Shown one piece after another: positions 12,131 through 23,329 of a stretch of DNA of 64,000 nucleotides. The first letter of the stretch is position 1. Each line of letters opens with the position of its first letter. The notes under the pieces were generated by a model. The model did not search any database. It was given only the letters and a program-made list of their open reading frames with translations, and had not been told where the DNA came from. The DNA lies in NCBI GenBank assembly GCA_951213105.1, contig OX578139.1, forward strand, positions 72,913,184 through 72,977,183, read 5' to 3'. Source of the stretch: Amaurobius ferox (lineage: Eukaryota; Arthropoda; Arachnida; Araneae; Amaurobiidae). The translations under genes were made by a program, and so were the position numbers.

Positions 12131-14168
12131 TTAACACTTTACAACAAAGTTGAAAAGTGTTTATGACTTTGTTCATTCTGTCTGTCTGTCTGTCTGTCTG
12201 TCCGTTAGCACGATAACTGCCGTAAAAATGAGTTTATCAAAATGAAATTTTAGTATGTTGTTCAGACGGTCTGTAGGACCTATGGGAATATAAATAAATA
12301 ATATCACCCAATTAGTTTTTTATTGAACCCGGGTTGAAAAAATGAAATACATTGAATCCTATGGGACCTAACTTTTCAAACATTTTTTAAGTAAATTTAA
12401 AATTCACGAATTGCTTCGAAATTTTTAGGAAATATTCACATTATCCCATAGAATATATAAAAAAAATTCAGTAAAATATGTTAAGTAGTTTTTTAATTAA
12501 AAAAATTATTTAATATAGGGAAAAAAACAAATTCAATTAAATTCTGACTTTGGGATATCTTCCAGAAAAAAAAGAGAGAGATATTATATAATAAATATCT
12601 CTCCATTTGTTTAAACGTTTAGCATATGGGAGTGGCTTCATATTTTAAAATAAATTTGGTAGATAAAAATTTTTCATTTTTTTTAAATTTTATATAACTC
12701 TTCATGATAAATTTAATTGATGGCACTTTAAATGCACTTTCCTACGTCCTAGAGAGTTAAAATTTGGTACACAGCTTAAATTTGTTGAACATTTTATTCG
12801 ACAAAAATTTGATGGATCTTTAAATATAGATCATACATTTTTTTCGAAATGGCCTGAAAATAATCCCCGTTCACTTCTATAAATCATTGGTGTAATATTG
12901 TTAAAAATTCTGATGTGGACAGCACATGTCTTTCTCTGCAGACTCATATTCGTTCTCTTTATTTATTCAATAATAATTTGAGTTTATCTGCACAACATAA
13001 GTATTTTAAATGACATTGAATTTACACGTTAAACTTAAATTTGGTTCTCATTTGATAGCTGGACTTATTGTCAAAGGTGGCGTAGCGAAAACGCGAAAAA
13101 ACTAGAATATCTCAAGAACGGCTAGTCCTAGAGTAATGGGGTTAGTCTTATTCTTTTTGTTGTCAAAAATCACATATAAAATAGGAATTTAATTGATATA
13201 ATTGAACACACGTAGTCTTTTATTTTTATATATAACGATTTTTGCTGGCCATTTCGCAAAAATAGCCCGTTCCTTTTTCCCGAATCGTAGTAGAATAACC
13301 TACAAATGATTTATATACAAAATTTTGTTTAATTTGGTATATAAATCACTTGTAGGTTATTGAAATAGTATACTCCAAATTTTGTTAAATTTGGTTCATT
13401 AGTTTAGCTAGAGTGGATAAAGGCAATTTCTGCGGCCATTTCGCAAAGAAGGCAGATTCTTTTATTACGAATTGTACTATAATCTAATGAACATCAGGAT
13501 TTCCCACAAAAAACATACCTACCAAATTGTATGAAATTCGGTCCATTAGTTTTTCAATTAGAGTGGATGTAATATCCACACAGACACACAGAAACATACA
13601 CAGATACACCCTTACACACACAGACGTCTTCCTAAAAGTAGTTTTTTCGTGTTCTAGAAGTCCCAAAACGTGTAGATCCTTTGAAAATTCGAGTTCCGAT
13701 CTTCGGCACGATTCCAATACTTTGAGTACATACACATACACATATATATTATCTGTGTATTATCTGTGTATCTAAATTCCGTGCCTATGCAATTACAATA
13801 GTTGTGATTTTAAATGATCCCTAAACTTTTATTATTTCTTCAAGGAAGCCTAATTTTAACATATGCAGAATGCAAATATCTCAAGCGATTGTAAGATGAA
13901 TTACATTGCTGAATTTTTTTCACACAAAATTATTTAGCTCTGGAGTCTGGAATACAAGTTATATGAATGAAATATTCATTGATTTTGCATAAAGAATCAG
14001 ATGATTTATATTTCGATACAGTTTTAAATATTTAAGTATAATAAATTACCGTAGTACTGTGATAATGTAAAAGATATTACCACTGAATGAATCACATTTT
14101 AGAAATTTTTAAATGAAATTACATTTCAGTTGGAAAGTGTTTCATAATCAATGCTTATGCATGATTGA
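12131..14168 (-). repeat. Family C repeat (copy C2), inserted in C1
   Basis: Minus-strand copy. Its 3' hairpin 'aacactttacaacaaagttg' begins at 12133, just after the T-run of C1. The GTCT simple repeat lies at about 12178-12202. Its 5' end, rc of TCAATCATG, is at about 14168. It is interrupted by family B copy B2 (from 12909). A stretch at about 12720-12908 is not typical C sequence and may be yet another insertion. TCACGTGA at 12052-12059 lies just outside, in C1. Confidence 0.65.
12909..13722 (+). repeat. Family B repeat (copy B2), inserted in C2
   Basis: The 5' end is TCTGATGTGGACAGCACATG, then 'tctttctctgcag', the subterminal motif. The 'gaacggctagtcctagagta' block lies at about 13110-13135. 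Two pieces of the 'ttcggtccattag' motif and a mixed CAGACA/CACA tract (about 13575-13625) follow. The block 'cccaaaacgtgtagatcc' is near the end. The terminal hairpin is degraded after 'ccaatacttt' (13722). A short open frame over the simple repeat is not a gene. Confidence 0.65.
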
Positions 14169-14514
14169 TCTTTCTTGTTATATATATTTTATGGAACACT
14201 TTGAATATTACCTAAAATTTTCAAAGCAATTTGTGAGTTTTAAATCTGCTTAAAAAATATTTGAAAAATTAGGTCCCATAGGGTTCAATGTATTTCATTT
14301 TTTCAACCCGGGTTCAATCTAAAACTAATTGGGTGATAATATTCATTTATATTCCCATAGGTCCTACAGACCGTCTGAGCAACGTACTAAAAATTTCACT
14401 TTGATTAAGTCATTTTTACGGCAGTGATCGTGCTAACGGACAGACAGACAGACAAACAGAATGAACAAAGTCATAAACACTTTCCAACTTTGTTGTAAAG
14501 TGTTAAAAACTGAA

Positions 14515-14770
14515 CATTTTGAAGGAATTGGCCCAATATTGGCTGTATACTGGAACAATATTGGGACATTAATACGTGAATATTGAAGTTTCATTCGAAA
14601 TATTTCCAATGTAGCACCGATAGTAGTGTAATATTGCAATGAAAATATTTAGCCAATATTGGAGGCCAATGGAACCCCAATATTTGCTCAATATTGGGAT
14701 TACATTGGAAATATTTCCAATGTGATGCCAAGAGATGCAATATTAGTCCAATATTAGACAAATATTAAAT
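14515..14770. repeat. Cluster of CCAATATTGG-type palindromes
   Basis: About ten imperfect copies of the palindrome CCAATATTGG and half-sites such as 'aatattggg' lie within 250 bases. They are separated by 'ggaaatatttccaatgt', which occurs more than once. A further short cluster at about 11079-11125 lies on the other side of C1, so C1 may have split one palindrome-rich tract. The nature of the tract, MITE or satellite-like, is unknown. Confidence 0.6.
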
Positions 14771-14844
14771 GGCACTAGGGAAGCAGGGATTTTAATCATT
14801 CTATCATTGACACATCCATCATTTATCTTCTATCTACCCTTTCT

Positions 14845-15232
14845 TCTGATAACGTTTTTATTCCTAAAAATATGATAGTTTTCCCGTTTTACGTTCATTT
14901 CAGCTTTAAAATTTCAAGAGTTTTATCTAGTTCTTTTTAGATCAGTTATTAAATTATAGTTTCCATCCGATAAAACTCTTACTCCGCAAATACTTAAAAG
15001 TGGTATTTATTCTGTAGGTTGTCTGTATAACTCAACCTACATCGGCCAGATAAAGAAAACTTTTGAGATGCATATCAAAGATTATTTTAGGATGGTTATT
15101 AAGGAAAAAACATCCATTTATAAAAATTGCTGATTTGAAAATCATTCATTTCAATTTTCTAAAGGAAAATGAACGAATCATAACTCATGCCTGTATTACA
15201 TCTGAACTTGATTTTTTGGATGTAGCTTTTAT
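14845..15232 (+). pseudogene. Penelope-like element, RT-EN linker and GIY-YIG endonuclease fragment
   Basis: Frame by frame this reads 'NMIVFPFYVHFSFKISRVL' (about 14870-14925), then 'LTPQILKSGIYSVGCLYN' and 'STYIGQIKKTFEMHIKDY' (about 14980-15090). The GIY and YIG motifs are in one frame with the spacing seen in Penelope endonucleases. It is on the same strand as the RT at 10500-11110 and in the right order, so the two probably formed one element before C1 and the palindromic tract intervened. Stops and frameshifts are present, and it is cut at 15233 by copy C3. Confidence 0.75.
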
Positions 15233-15277
15233 TAACACTTTACAACAAAGTTGAAAAGTGTTTATGACTTTGTTCAT

Positions 15278-15311
<34 letters not shown>

Positions 15312-15735
15312 CGTTAGCACGATAACTGCCGTAAAAATGACTTAATCAAAATGATGATTTAGTATGTTGTTCAGACGGTCTGTAGAACCTATGGGAATAT
15401 AAATGAATAACATCACCCAATCAGTTTTGGATTGAACCCGGGTTGAAAAAATGAAATACATTGAGCCCTATGGGACCTAATTTTTCAAACATTTTTTAAG
15501 CGGATTTAAAATTCACAAATTGCTTCGAAAATTTTAGGTAATAATCAAATTATTCCATAAAATATATAAAAAAAAATTCAGCGAAATATATTCAGTAGTT
15601 TTTGAAATAAAAATAAAAATAATAATTACACCTCTTATATGAAACGATCACGTGACCATGATATGAAACGATCACATGACCCACTTCAAAATGATATATG
15701 GCATCCATCTTGTTTCAAAATCATGATTTTTTTAA
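15233..15735 (-). repeat. Family C repeat (copy C3), 5'-truncated
   Basis: Minus-strand copy starting with the terminal hairpin 'aacactttacaacaaagttg' and the GTCT repeat (about 15279-15312). It contains TCACGTGA at 15648-15655. It breaks off after 'aaaatcatgattttt', leaving only the 3' half. It interrupts the Penelope endonuclease remnant. Confidence 0.7.
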
Positions 15736-15784
15736 GCCCCAGCATAACATCCCTACTGTGGGACTTACTTGAACTCCAGAAGGA

Positions 15785-15950
15785 AAAAGATCTCGAGGTT
15801 GACCTAAGTTAACTTGGAGGAGACTCATAGAACAAGAAAGACATCAGGTGCGATAGGCGAGCTGGTTAGAAGCAAGGACTGCGGCACATGATCGACCAGA
15901 GTGGCGATGTAGCTAAAGGCCTTATGTGCCACTAGGCACGGTGAGTGATG
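15785..15950 (+). pseudogene. LINE 3'-terminal coding remnant
   Basis: One frame gives 'KLTWRRLIEQERHQVR', then 'ASWLEARTAAHDRPEWRC' and 'RPYVPLGT'. This is the W-R-rich end that closes the reverse transcriptase of many endonuclease-type LINEs. Stops interrupt it and no upstream RT is present. The clade cannot be assigned from so short a piece. Confidence 0.5.
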
Positions 15951-17069
15951 ATGAGTATGTTGGTTATTTGAATACAGCTGATGATAGATAATATTGCAGT
16001 ACTTCAAAACCTGCTGTTTATCCACAATACCTCTCTACTTGTTTCTTAACCAGGAGATTTTACTTATTCAAACTCTAATAATCTTCTTATTGATAAATAT
16101 ATAGTTCCTTACATCTTCGTAACCAGAGAAGTATCTTTTATAGACTACATTACATCTCACATCAATGCTTCCACTTTAAAAGTTAGCCCATGCAGCAACT
16201 GAAGACCATTGTCTTTCTTTCAATTCGATTATATCCTTCTTAAATCCAGTGTTGTTCATACACATTTTTGAATAGACTAATCGATAGATACTTTATTTTA
16301 GTTGACGAAGATATCTCATATAGCTTCTGAAACCGGTTTTTCTTCATTCTGTGTTGTATTATTTTTAGACCTAATCTAAATGCCTGTTAATTTCATACTA
16401 GTGTGATTGATGAAATTAACTTTCGAAACCAGCTACATCCGTTTGTTATTTTTTTTAACTACTGCAGCATTCCTTTGTATTTTTTTATGTCTCTCCCTTT
16501 GCAAGCGTTTCCTATTTTTCCTTCCATCTGAACTCATTCAGTTTATATCAATAATTTTCTGCTTCATGTTTTGTGCGCTCTGTTTTATTTTAAATCTCAT
16601 ATCAGTGCCTAATATTTCATTCAAGCACTGATCTTTGACATTTTTTTTCACTCAAGTTTTCAGAACCAGCTTTCTTCGTCTTCGTGGTATGTGTGTGAGG
16701 GGGGGGGACCTTTTATCCGCCCGTGTTGATATGTTTATGGTTGTTTATTTCAATGACAGATACCACTCACTAGCAAATTTTCTCTTTGGATGGTATAGCT
16801 CTGCTTGAGTCTCTGTTGAACTTTATGAAATTGTGCTGAACTGTTTATTTTTTTTTCGAAAATAAAAGTTTTTATGCGAGCAATCTTTCGCTTCACTTTG
16901 CATGATTTCACTTAAAATGTCTTCTAAGCTGTTAAATGTAAACATAAACGGTAAGCGACAAAAATCTGCAGTAAGAAATTCAATTTTTAGATTAATAAAT
17001 ATTTACAAATATCTTAGCAGATTCTAGTTTTGAACATTCGTCTTGTCAATTCGAAAAATTTCCGTTTCT
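15951..17069. other. AT-rich DNA without a clear gene
   Basis: Short hydrophobic open frames exist (for example 16407-16631), but nothing supports coding. There is a G-run at about 16699-16708. Part of this may be 3' sequence of the Penelope-like element. Confidence 0.35.
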
Positions 17070-18072
17070 AACACTTTACAACATAGTTAAAAAGTGTTTA
17101 TGGCTTTGTTCATTCAGTCTGTCTGTCCGTTTGCACGATAAATGCCGTAAAAATGACTTTATCAAAATGAAATTTTAGTATGTTGTGCAGACGGACTTTT
17201 GGGACATACATGAATGTAAATGAATAATATCATCCAATTAGTTTTGGATTGAATCAGGGTTGAAAAAATGAAATGCATTCAACATTGCGGGACCTAATTT
17301 TTCAAACATTTTTAAGCGAGGTTAAAATTGCAAAAAGCTTCGAAAATTTTAGGAAATATTCAAATTATCCCATAAAATATATAAAAAATTCAGCAAAATA
17401 AGTTCTGCAGTTTTTAAAATAAAAATTAAAATAATTATTACACCCATATATAATATCCCATATATAATATGAAAAAAATCACATGATCCACTTCAAAATG
17501 ACATATGACATCTATTTATTTTCCCAGTGTAAAAATCGTGATTTTTAAAGTTCTTTTATATTTATATTTAGTGTTGTATCCGCCCTAAAACCGTTTTTTA
17601 TTTTAATTTTTCCTGTGCATCTATATTCTGCGCCAACGCAGTTACAATATTTCTGAGTTTAATGATCATCAAACTTTATTTCTACAACGTAGCCTAATAT
17701 TAATGAATGCAAAATGTAAATAAGTGATTGTAAGATGAGTTGCATAAAAATTGCTGAATTGTTTTGGCGCAAAATTATTTAATTCTGGAGTCTGGAATAA
17801 AAGTGTAGGAATGAAATATTCATTGCTTTTACATAGAGAACCAGACGATTTATATTTCGATGACGTCATTTGAATAAAGCTTGAATGAAATTTTAAGCAT
17901 GGAGTTAGAAAGTACTTCTACCTCCATGGTTTTAATTTTCCAAGTAAAATAAATTATTGTAGTTCTGTGATATTTAAAATAGTATCGCCGCTAATTGTGT
18001 CATATTTTAGAGTTTTTTAAATAAAATTGCAATTGGAAAGTGTCTTATAATCAACGCTTTAAGCATGATTGA
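17070..18072 (-). repeat. Family C repeat (copy C4), near full length
   Basis: Minus-strand copy of ~1.0 kb. The 3' hairpin starts at 17070 and the 5' end (rc of TCAATCATG) is at about 18072. It has the block 'gttttggattgaatc', the CRE-like TGACGTCA at 17861-17868 and the subterminal 'ttggaaagtgtc' near 18030. This is a good reference copy for the basic length of the family. Confidence 0.75.
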
Positions 18073-18267
18073 TCTTTCTTGTTTAAAGATTGTAATGCTT
18101 ATATCTCAGAAAATAAAAGTGTTAGCTATAACTGTGAGAGAGTAGTTTGTAGAGTTTTTAATACTTCTAGGGATATAGGATTTAGGATTATATAGGATTT
18201 TGAATTGGGTATGGAGTTTTCGAAATATTGTGGTTATAATAGAGTGACAAAAAGATTCAGTGATCAA

Positions 18268-19111
18268 AATATACCCATCCCTGATCACGGATCAAACATT
18301 TTTGAGGTGATGTCTCTCTCTCTGTGTGTGTGTGTGTGTCTGTAGGTATGTGTGTGTGTATCAGTGAGTCTGTGGAGACGATACCTGACAAACAAATGGA
18401 CCGATTCGAACGAAATTTGGTAAAGAAAATCACAATCTGTAAACACTGGAAGCCTATTGTTTTTAAACGCAATCGAAAGTTCTGAACCCCCTAAATTTTC
18501 AAGTGAAATTTTGAACAAATCATCAAAAAATCAAAACCATTAATAAAGTTATGCAAATAGAAATTTCTTATGTCATTTTTCCTTGACATAAACTTTAGAA
18601 CGCTAGCTTGAACCGTTCTCGAGATATTGCACATTTTTCAAATAAATTTATAAAAAAATTCCATAAATTAAAAAAAATATATTAACTGTTGAGAAACATG
18701 TTCAATTTCATATGTAATATCATGCGATAAATTGGGCGACACCATGGATCTAGCTCGTTCCATTCATAAGAAAAGATACTTTAAGTAATACATTTGTATT
18801 TGAACGCCAATAGTCATTTATCTGCTTTAAGAATAACTTATTTCTCAGTCCATAACGCTTGGCGATATTTTGGCGACGAAGTTGGCTTAATGTCGATAAC
18901 TTGGCGGTTTTTTAAATGTTGACAAATTAACGAAAATCTCGCCAAATGGATACAAATGACGCTAAATCGATGAAAATGATGACTAATTAACAAAAATTCA
19001 ATATCTTGGACAGAATATAATTATCTACTATAAGAATATCGTATTATTTTGCTGTAAAAGTAGTAAATTCATGGCATTATATACGTAAAGTCTTGTGCTG
19101 TCCACATCAGA
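18268..19111 (-). repeat. Family A repeat (copy A2), 3'-truncated
   Basis: Minus-strand copy. The 5' end (rc TCTGATGTGGACAGCACA) is at about 19111. The TG/CA microsatellite is at about 18319-18360 and the TTGGCGA-type heptamers at about 18850-18950. It stops at 'ccctgatcacggatcaaa', and the terminal hairpin is missing. Confidence 0.7.
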
Positions 19112-19338
19112 TTTTTGCTGCTTATTCTCAACGAAAAAAGACAAACTTTTTGACTTTAATTTCTATTTTGTTAGTAATTGTCAAAAGGAAGTCGACTTGA
19201 TGACTTTCTGTCCTCTTGTGTTGTTAATTTTCAATACATTTGAAAACGAATTTTCTTCGTTTTTAAGGCTAGGAAAATTTTTAGAGATATTTAAAGCTTT
19301 CCACTGAGATGATCACAATGGAATATAAACATGAAAGA

Positions 19339-20285
19339 TCAATCCTGTATATATCATTTATTATGGAACACTTTCCAAATGAAATACAATTTTATTCAAA
19401 CACCTCAAATATAATACATTTACGTTGATATTCTTTTTAAATTATCCCAGTACTACAGTAATTTATTATACTTAAAAACTTAAAACTTCATCGAAAAACA
19501 AAATGCATTTTATTCAAATGACGTCATCAAAATATGAATCGTCTGCATCTATCTGTAAAATCAATGAATATTTTATTCGTATCACTTATATTCCTGACAG
19601 CAGAGCTAATTAATTTTGCGTTTAAAAATTCAGCAAATCTTATACAACTCACCTTACAATCGCTTGATTTGTTTACATTCTGCATACGTTAAAATTAGGC
19701 TTCGTTGTAAAAATAATCAAATTATACTGATCATTTAAAATAAAAATATATTGCAAGTGCGTTGACAAGGAATTTAGATATACAGATAATACGCAAAAAT
19801 AAAGCGGTTTTAGGATGGACGCAATGTTAAATATAAATTGAAACGATCTTCAAATATCACGATATTTACACAGTGGGAAAAAACGATTGCCACATTTTAT
19901 TCTGCAATGCGTCATGTCGTCTCTTCATATATCATGGGTTTAAATATTATTTCAATTTTTCTGAAAAAAAAACCTACCTAACGTAATTTGTTAAAGAAAT
20001 TTGTACATTTTATATGATAATCTGTATATTTTCTAAAATTTTCGAGTAATTTGTTAATTTTTACTTCGCTTAATAATGTTTGAAAAATTAAGTCCCACAG
20101 GGTTAAATGTATTTCATTTATTCATACTGGGCTAAACCTTAAACTATTTGGGTGATGATATTCATTTTCATTCCCATAAGCCTGTCCTACAGACCGTCTG
20201 AACAACATACTAAAATTTCATTTTGATAAAGCCTTTATGTACGGGAGTTATCGTGCGAACGGACAGACAGACACACAGAATGATC
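19339..20285 (+). repeat. Family C repeat (copy C5), left part
   Basis: Plus-strand copy beginning TCAATCCTG, with the subterminal 'ggaacactttccaa' and TGACGTCA at 19519-19526. It runs to the GACA repeat and 'gaatgatcgaga', where unit D1 begins. The last ~195 bases (from 20089) are repeated at 20944-21138 on the other side of D1, where the hairpin end is present. Confidence 0.65.
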
Positions 20286-20942
20286 GAGAGATCATAAAAT
20301 GAGTCAGCTCTCCGTTGGAGAACAGTTTACGTGATACGAGCTACATTGAACTGTGATTTTTGTCAATGTTTCCCGATTGGTGTCAGTTATTTTGTGAAAT
20401 TAGTGAAGCATTTGAGTGCCGTTTTACTGTATATTGTTCCTGTTTACGTTCTGCTTGTGAATAAATGTGTTGGTTATTTAGAAATTTGGACTCATTCTTA
20501 TATCCTGGGCCGATCCCTTGATTCCAGAGGATATGTTCGTAACAGTAACAACTACGCATTATTAAAATCTCACAAATGAGGTTGCAAAATACAATATCCG
20601 AATTTTAGGTAATATTGGTCTACGAAATTTTAAATTTTTCTTAAAATCAATGACTGGGGGCTACTCGGGCGCAGCAGGAAATCCTATAAACTAAGTTTAA
20701 GAATTTCTTTTATTTAACATGGTACTCAAGGGTATTAATTAATCCAACTTCCATAGAAAAAGAATACACAAATGGGAACTCGGAAATCCTGCTTCGAAGA
20801 AACACCATCAGAATACTAAATATCATTGACTTATTTAATATGTAGTCAGTTTTTTTTTTCAAGAATTAGAGCTTATATTCAATGTTAGCGCAGAATTCGT
20901 TATCTCTTAAGAAAAGTCTTTATTTACGTTTCACTGTTCCCA
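20286..20942 (+). repeat. Duplicated unit D, copy 1
   Basis: About 655 bases, nearly identical to 23330-23985. It contains an open frame (20331-20579, 82 residues, hydrophobic). The second copy has a matching frame from its NCDFCQ start. Between copies the frame differs by two replacement changes and one silent change that I could see, so there is no sign of selection for protein. 'tgtgaataaatgtg' contains a polyadenylation-type AATAAA. Together with its size this is compatible with a solo LTR, but no TG...CA ends or target duplication were confirmed. Function unknown. Confidence 0.6.
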
Positions 20943-20943
20943 C

Positions 20944-21181
20944 TAAGTCCCACAGGGTTAAATGTATTTCATTTATTCATACCGGGTTAAACCTTAAACT
21001 ATTTGGGTGACGATATTCATTTTCATTCCCATAAGCCTGTCCTACAGACCGTCTGAACAACATACTAAAATTTCCCTTTGATAAAGCCTTTATGTACGGG
21101 AGTTATCGTGCGAACGGACAGACAGACACACATAATGATCGAAATCATACACACTTTACAATTATGTTGGAAAGTGTTAAA
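20944..21181 (+). repeat. Family C repeat, 3' end duplicated beyond unit D1
   Basis: This repeats the terminal part of C5 from 'taagtcccacagggttaaat' onward, almost without change, and adds the missing terminal hairpin 'acactttacaattatgttgg' up to 'gtgtta'. D1 is therefore bracketed by ~195 bp direct repeats of C sequence. Confidence 0.65.
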
Positions 21182-21648
21182 AAGAAGTCGGTATTAGGAT
21201 TGGAACTTTTCGTAATTTGTACTCTGAAACATTAACCGTGAGAGCTCGATTCCGTTTATCTGTATAAATTTCGAAAGCATACTTTCAAATGCCTCAATCT
21301 CAAATATCCTCCCTATTTATTGAAAAGTACATTCACTTGAGGCTCGTAAATAGCGGTATAAGTTATTATACCCCTATTTTTAAAAGCATGCATAGGTAAT
21401 TTTAGAGCTTACACTGTTCTTAAATACATTAATAATGTATACATTACTTATTAATAGTGTATGAAATTAATATGTATTAAATAATAATATAATGTATTAA
21501 ATTATTAATAGTGTATACACTATTCTTAGAAGCATGCATAGTTAATGATAGATCTAAGTAGCTCAAATTATAAAATAATTCCTCAAGAGTTATTTTAAAT
21601 GTATTAAAAGAAATATAACACTATATCTCGGATTAACAATCTATTTTT
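21182..21648. other. AT-rich spacer with short 'attaataatgtat' repeats
   Basis: No gene. Low-complexity direct repeats such as 'aatgtattaa' and 'aatagtgtat' occur at about 21420-21520, along with two copies of 'agcatgcatag'. Confidence 0.4.
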
Positions 21649-22831
21649 AAAACTTTGCAACAAAGTTGAAAAGTGTTTATGACTTTGTTCATTCTGTCTG
21701 TCTATCTGTCTGTCTGTCTGTCTGTCCGTCAGCACGAAAACTGCCGTAAAAATGACTTAATCAAAATGAAATTTTAGTATGTTGTTCAGACGGTCTGTAG
21801 AACCTATGGGAATATAAATTAATAATATCACCCAATTAGTTTTGGATTGAATCCGGGTTGAAAAAATGAAATGAATGAGGCACCCTACGGGACCTAATTT
21901 TTCAAACATTTTTTAAGCGAATTTAAAATTCACAAATTGCTTCGAAAATATTAGGAAATATTAAAATTATCCCATAAAATATATAAAAAAATTTCAGTAA
22001 AATATATTAGGTAGTTTTTTAAATAAAAATTATTTAATATAGGGAGAAAAACAAATTCAACTAAATTCTGACCCTTGTTATATCCTCCAGAAAGAAGAAA
22101 GATATATATTATATGATAAATATCTTTCCAAGAGTTTAATTATTTTACATATGAGAAAGGTTTCACATTTTAAAATAAATATGGTAGATAACAATTTTTC
22201 AAATTTTTAAATAAAATAAATTATTATAGTATTGTGATGAATCAAGCGATTAGAAAAATGTTTATGAATGAAATGCTGCTTTTATATAGAGGCGATTTAT
22301 ATTTCGATGGCGTCATTTGAATGAAGTTCATTTGTTTTCGATGAAGTTTTCAAATATAATAAATTATTTATATTTAGTGTTGTATCCGTCCAAAAACAGC
22401 TTTATTTTTGCTTAATTTCTGTGCATCTATATTCTAAAACAACATTGATTTTATAGCAGACGATTTTATAGCAGACTTTTTCTGAAGTTTTGAGAATAGA
22501 GTTAAATTACTTTTACCTCCGTGGTTTCAAGTTTTTAAGTAAAATAAATTATTGTAATATTGTGATGAATGGAAGGAATGGAATAAAAGAATATGATGAA
22601 ATATTTACTGCTTTTACAGAGAGAGCCATACGATTTATATTTCAATGACGTCATTTGAATGAAGTTAATTTTTTTCGATGAAGTTTAAATTTTTCAAATA
22701 TAATAAATTATTGTTGTATTGTGATAATTTAAAAAATATTACCACTGAATGTATCGCATTTTAGAGATGTTTAAATAAAATTGCATTGCAGTTATAAAGT
22801 CTTTCGTAATCAATGCTTTATGCATGATTGA
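21649..22831 (-). repeat. Family C repeat (copy C6) with internal duplications
   Basis: Minus-strand copy. The 3' hairpin is near 21649-21680 and the GTCT repeat at about 21696-21724. The 5' end is near 22831. The 5' third contains at least three partial repeats of the segment 'ttcgatgaagttt...aataaatta' with TGACGTCA at 22646-22653, so the copy is longer than C4. Confidence 0.7.
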
Positions 22832-23329
22832 TCTTTCTTGTTAGTTTTTTTTTTTCGATGAAACAGCTGCTATGATAAGAATGAAACCTGAGACTGTTTT
22901 AGTAGTGTAATGGTATTTTAATTAACGCCCAAGCAGAAAATAGTTATTTACTCATTTAAGATTTCTAAACCACGTTTGGCAGCGCTAGTACAATAACATT
23001 TTGATTTGGACTGGACATAGCTATAATGTCAGTTTTCCTATTATTATTTAAAAATAAATTTACGAACTTGTAAAATGCTTTGGAGTCTTTTTTTTACTCT
23101 CCTTACTTTCGTCTCTTTTAAAGACAAAACGGAGAAAACACACGTACAAGCATACTTTCCCATGACGTGAGTCTAGGGTTGCCAGAAGCTGATGTTAGGA
23201 GGAGGGTTTCCAGATTTGTCGATTTATAGCCAATTTGGCGACATTTAGTGAGTTTTCGAAGGTTCGAGAAAGACAGTGAAATAGCGAGTATTCTACGATA
23301 TGTGAGAGAATTCCAGAAGTTTCTTTAGA
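22832..23329. other. Unassigned sequence upstream of unit D2
   Basis: No gene is seen. The last ~150 bases have raised GC and include 'aatttggcgacattta', which resembles the TTGGCGA heptamers of family A. They may be the outer part of a larger element that includes unit D. Confidence 0.35.

Larger units (their letters stand above)
11136..14508 (+). repeat. Family C repeat (copy C1), split by a nested insertion
   Basis: The 5' end reads TCAATCATGCTTAAAGCATT, followed by the subterminal motif AACACTTTCCAAC. The left part runs to about 12130. The right part resumes at about 14178 ('atatattttatggaacactt') and ends in the GTCT/GACA repeat (about 14437-14460) and the terminal hairpin 'aacactttccaac...gtaaagtgtta' (about 14476-14505). 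Between them sits copy C2 in the opposite orientation, itself containing B2. The left part contains internal duplications of a segment with 'acttcatcgaaaaaaat' and TGACGTCA (11470-11477). C1 itself interrupts a Penelope-like element. The Helentron-like class is inferred. Confidence 0.7.

Noticed and set aside
16407..16631. Small hydrophobic membrane protein
   Set aside because: T-rich DNA yields Phe/Leu-rich frames by chance; no start context, conservation or neighbour supports it.
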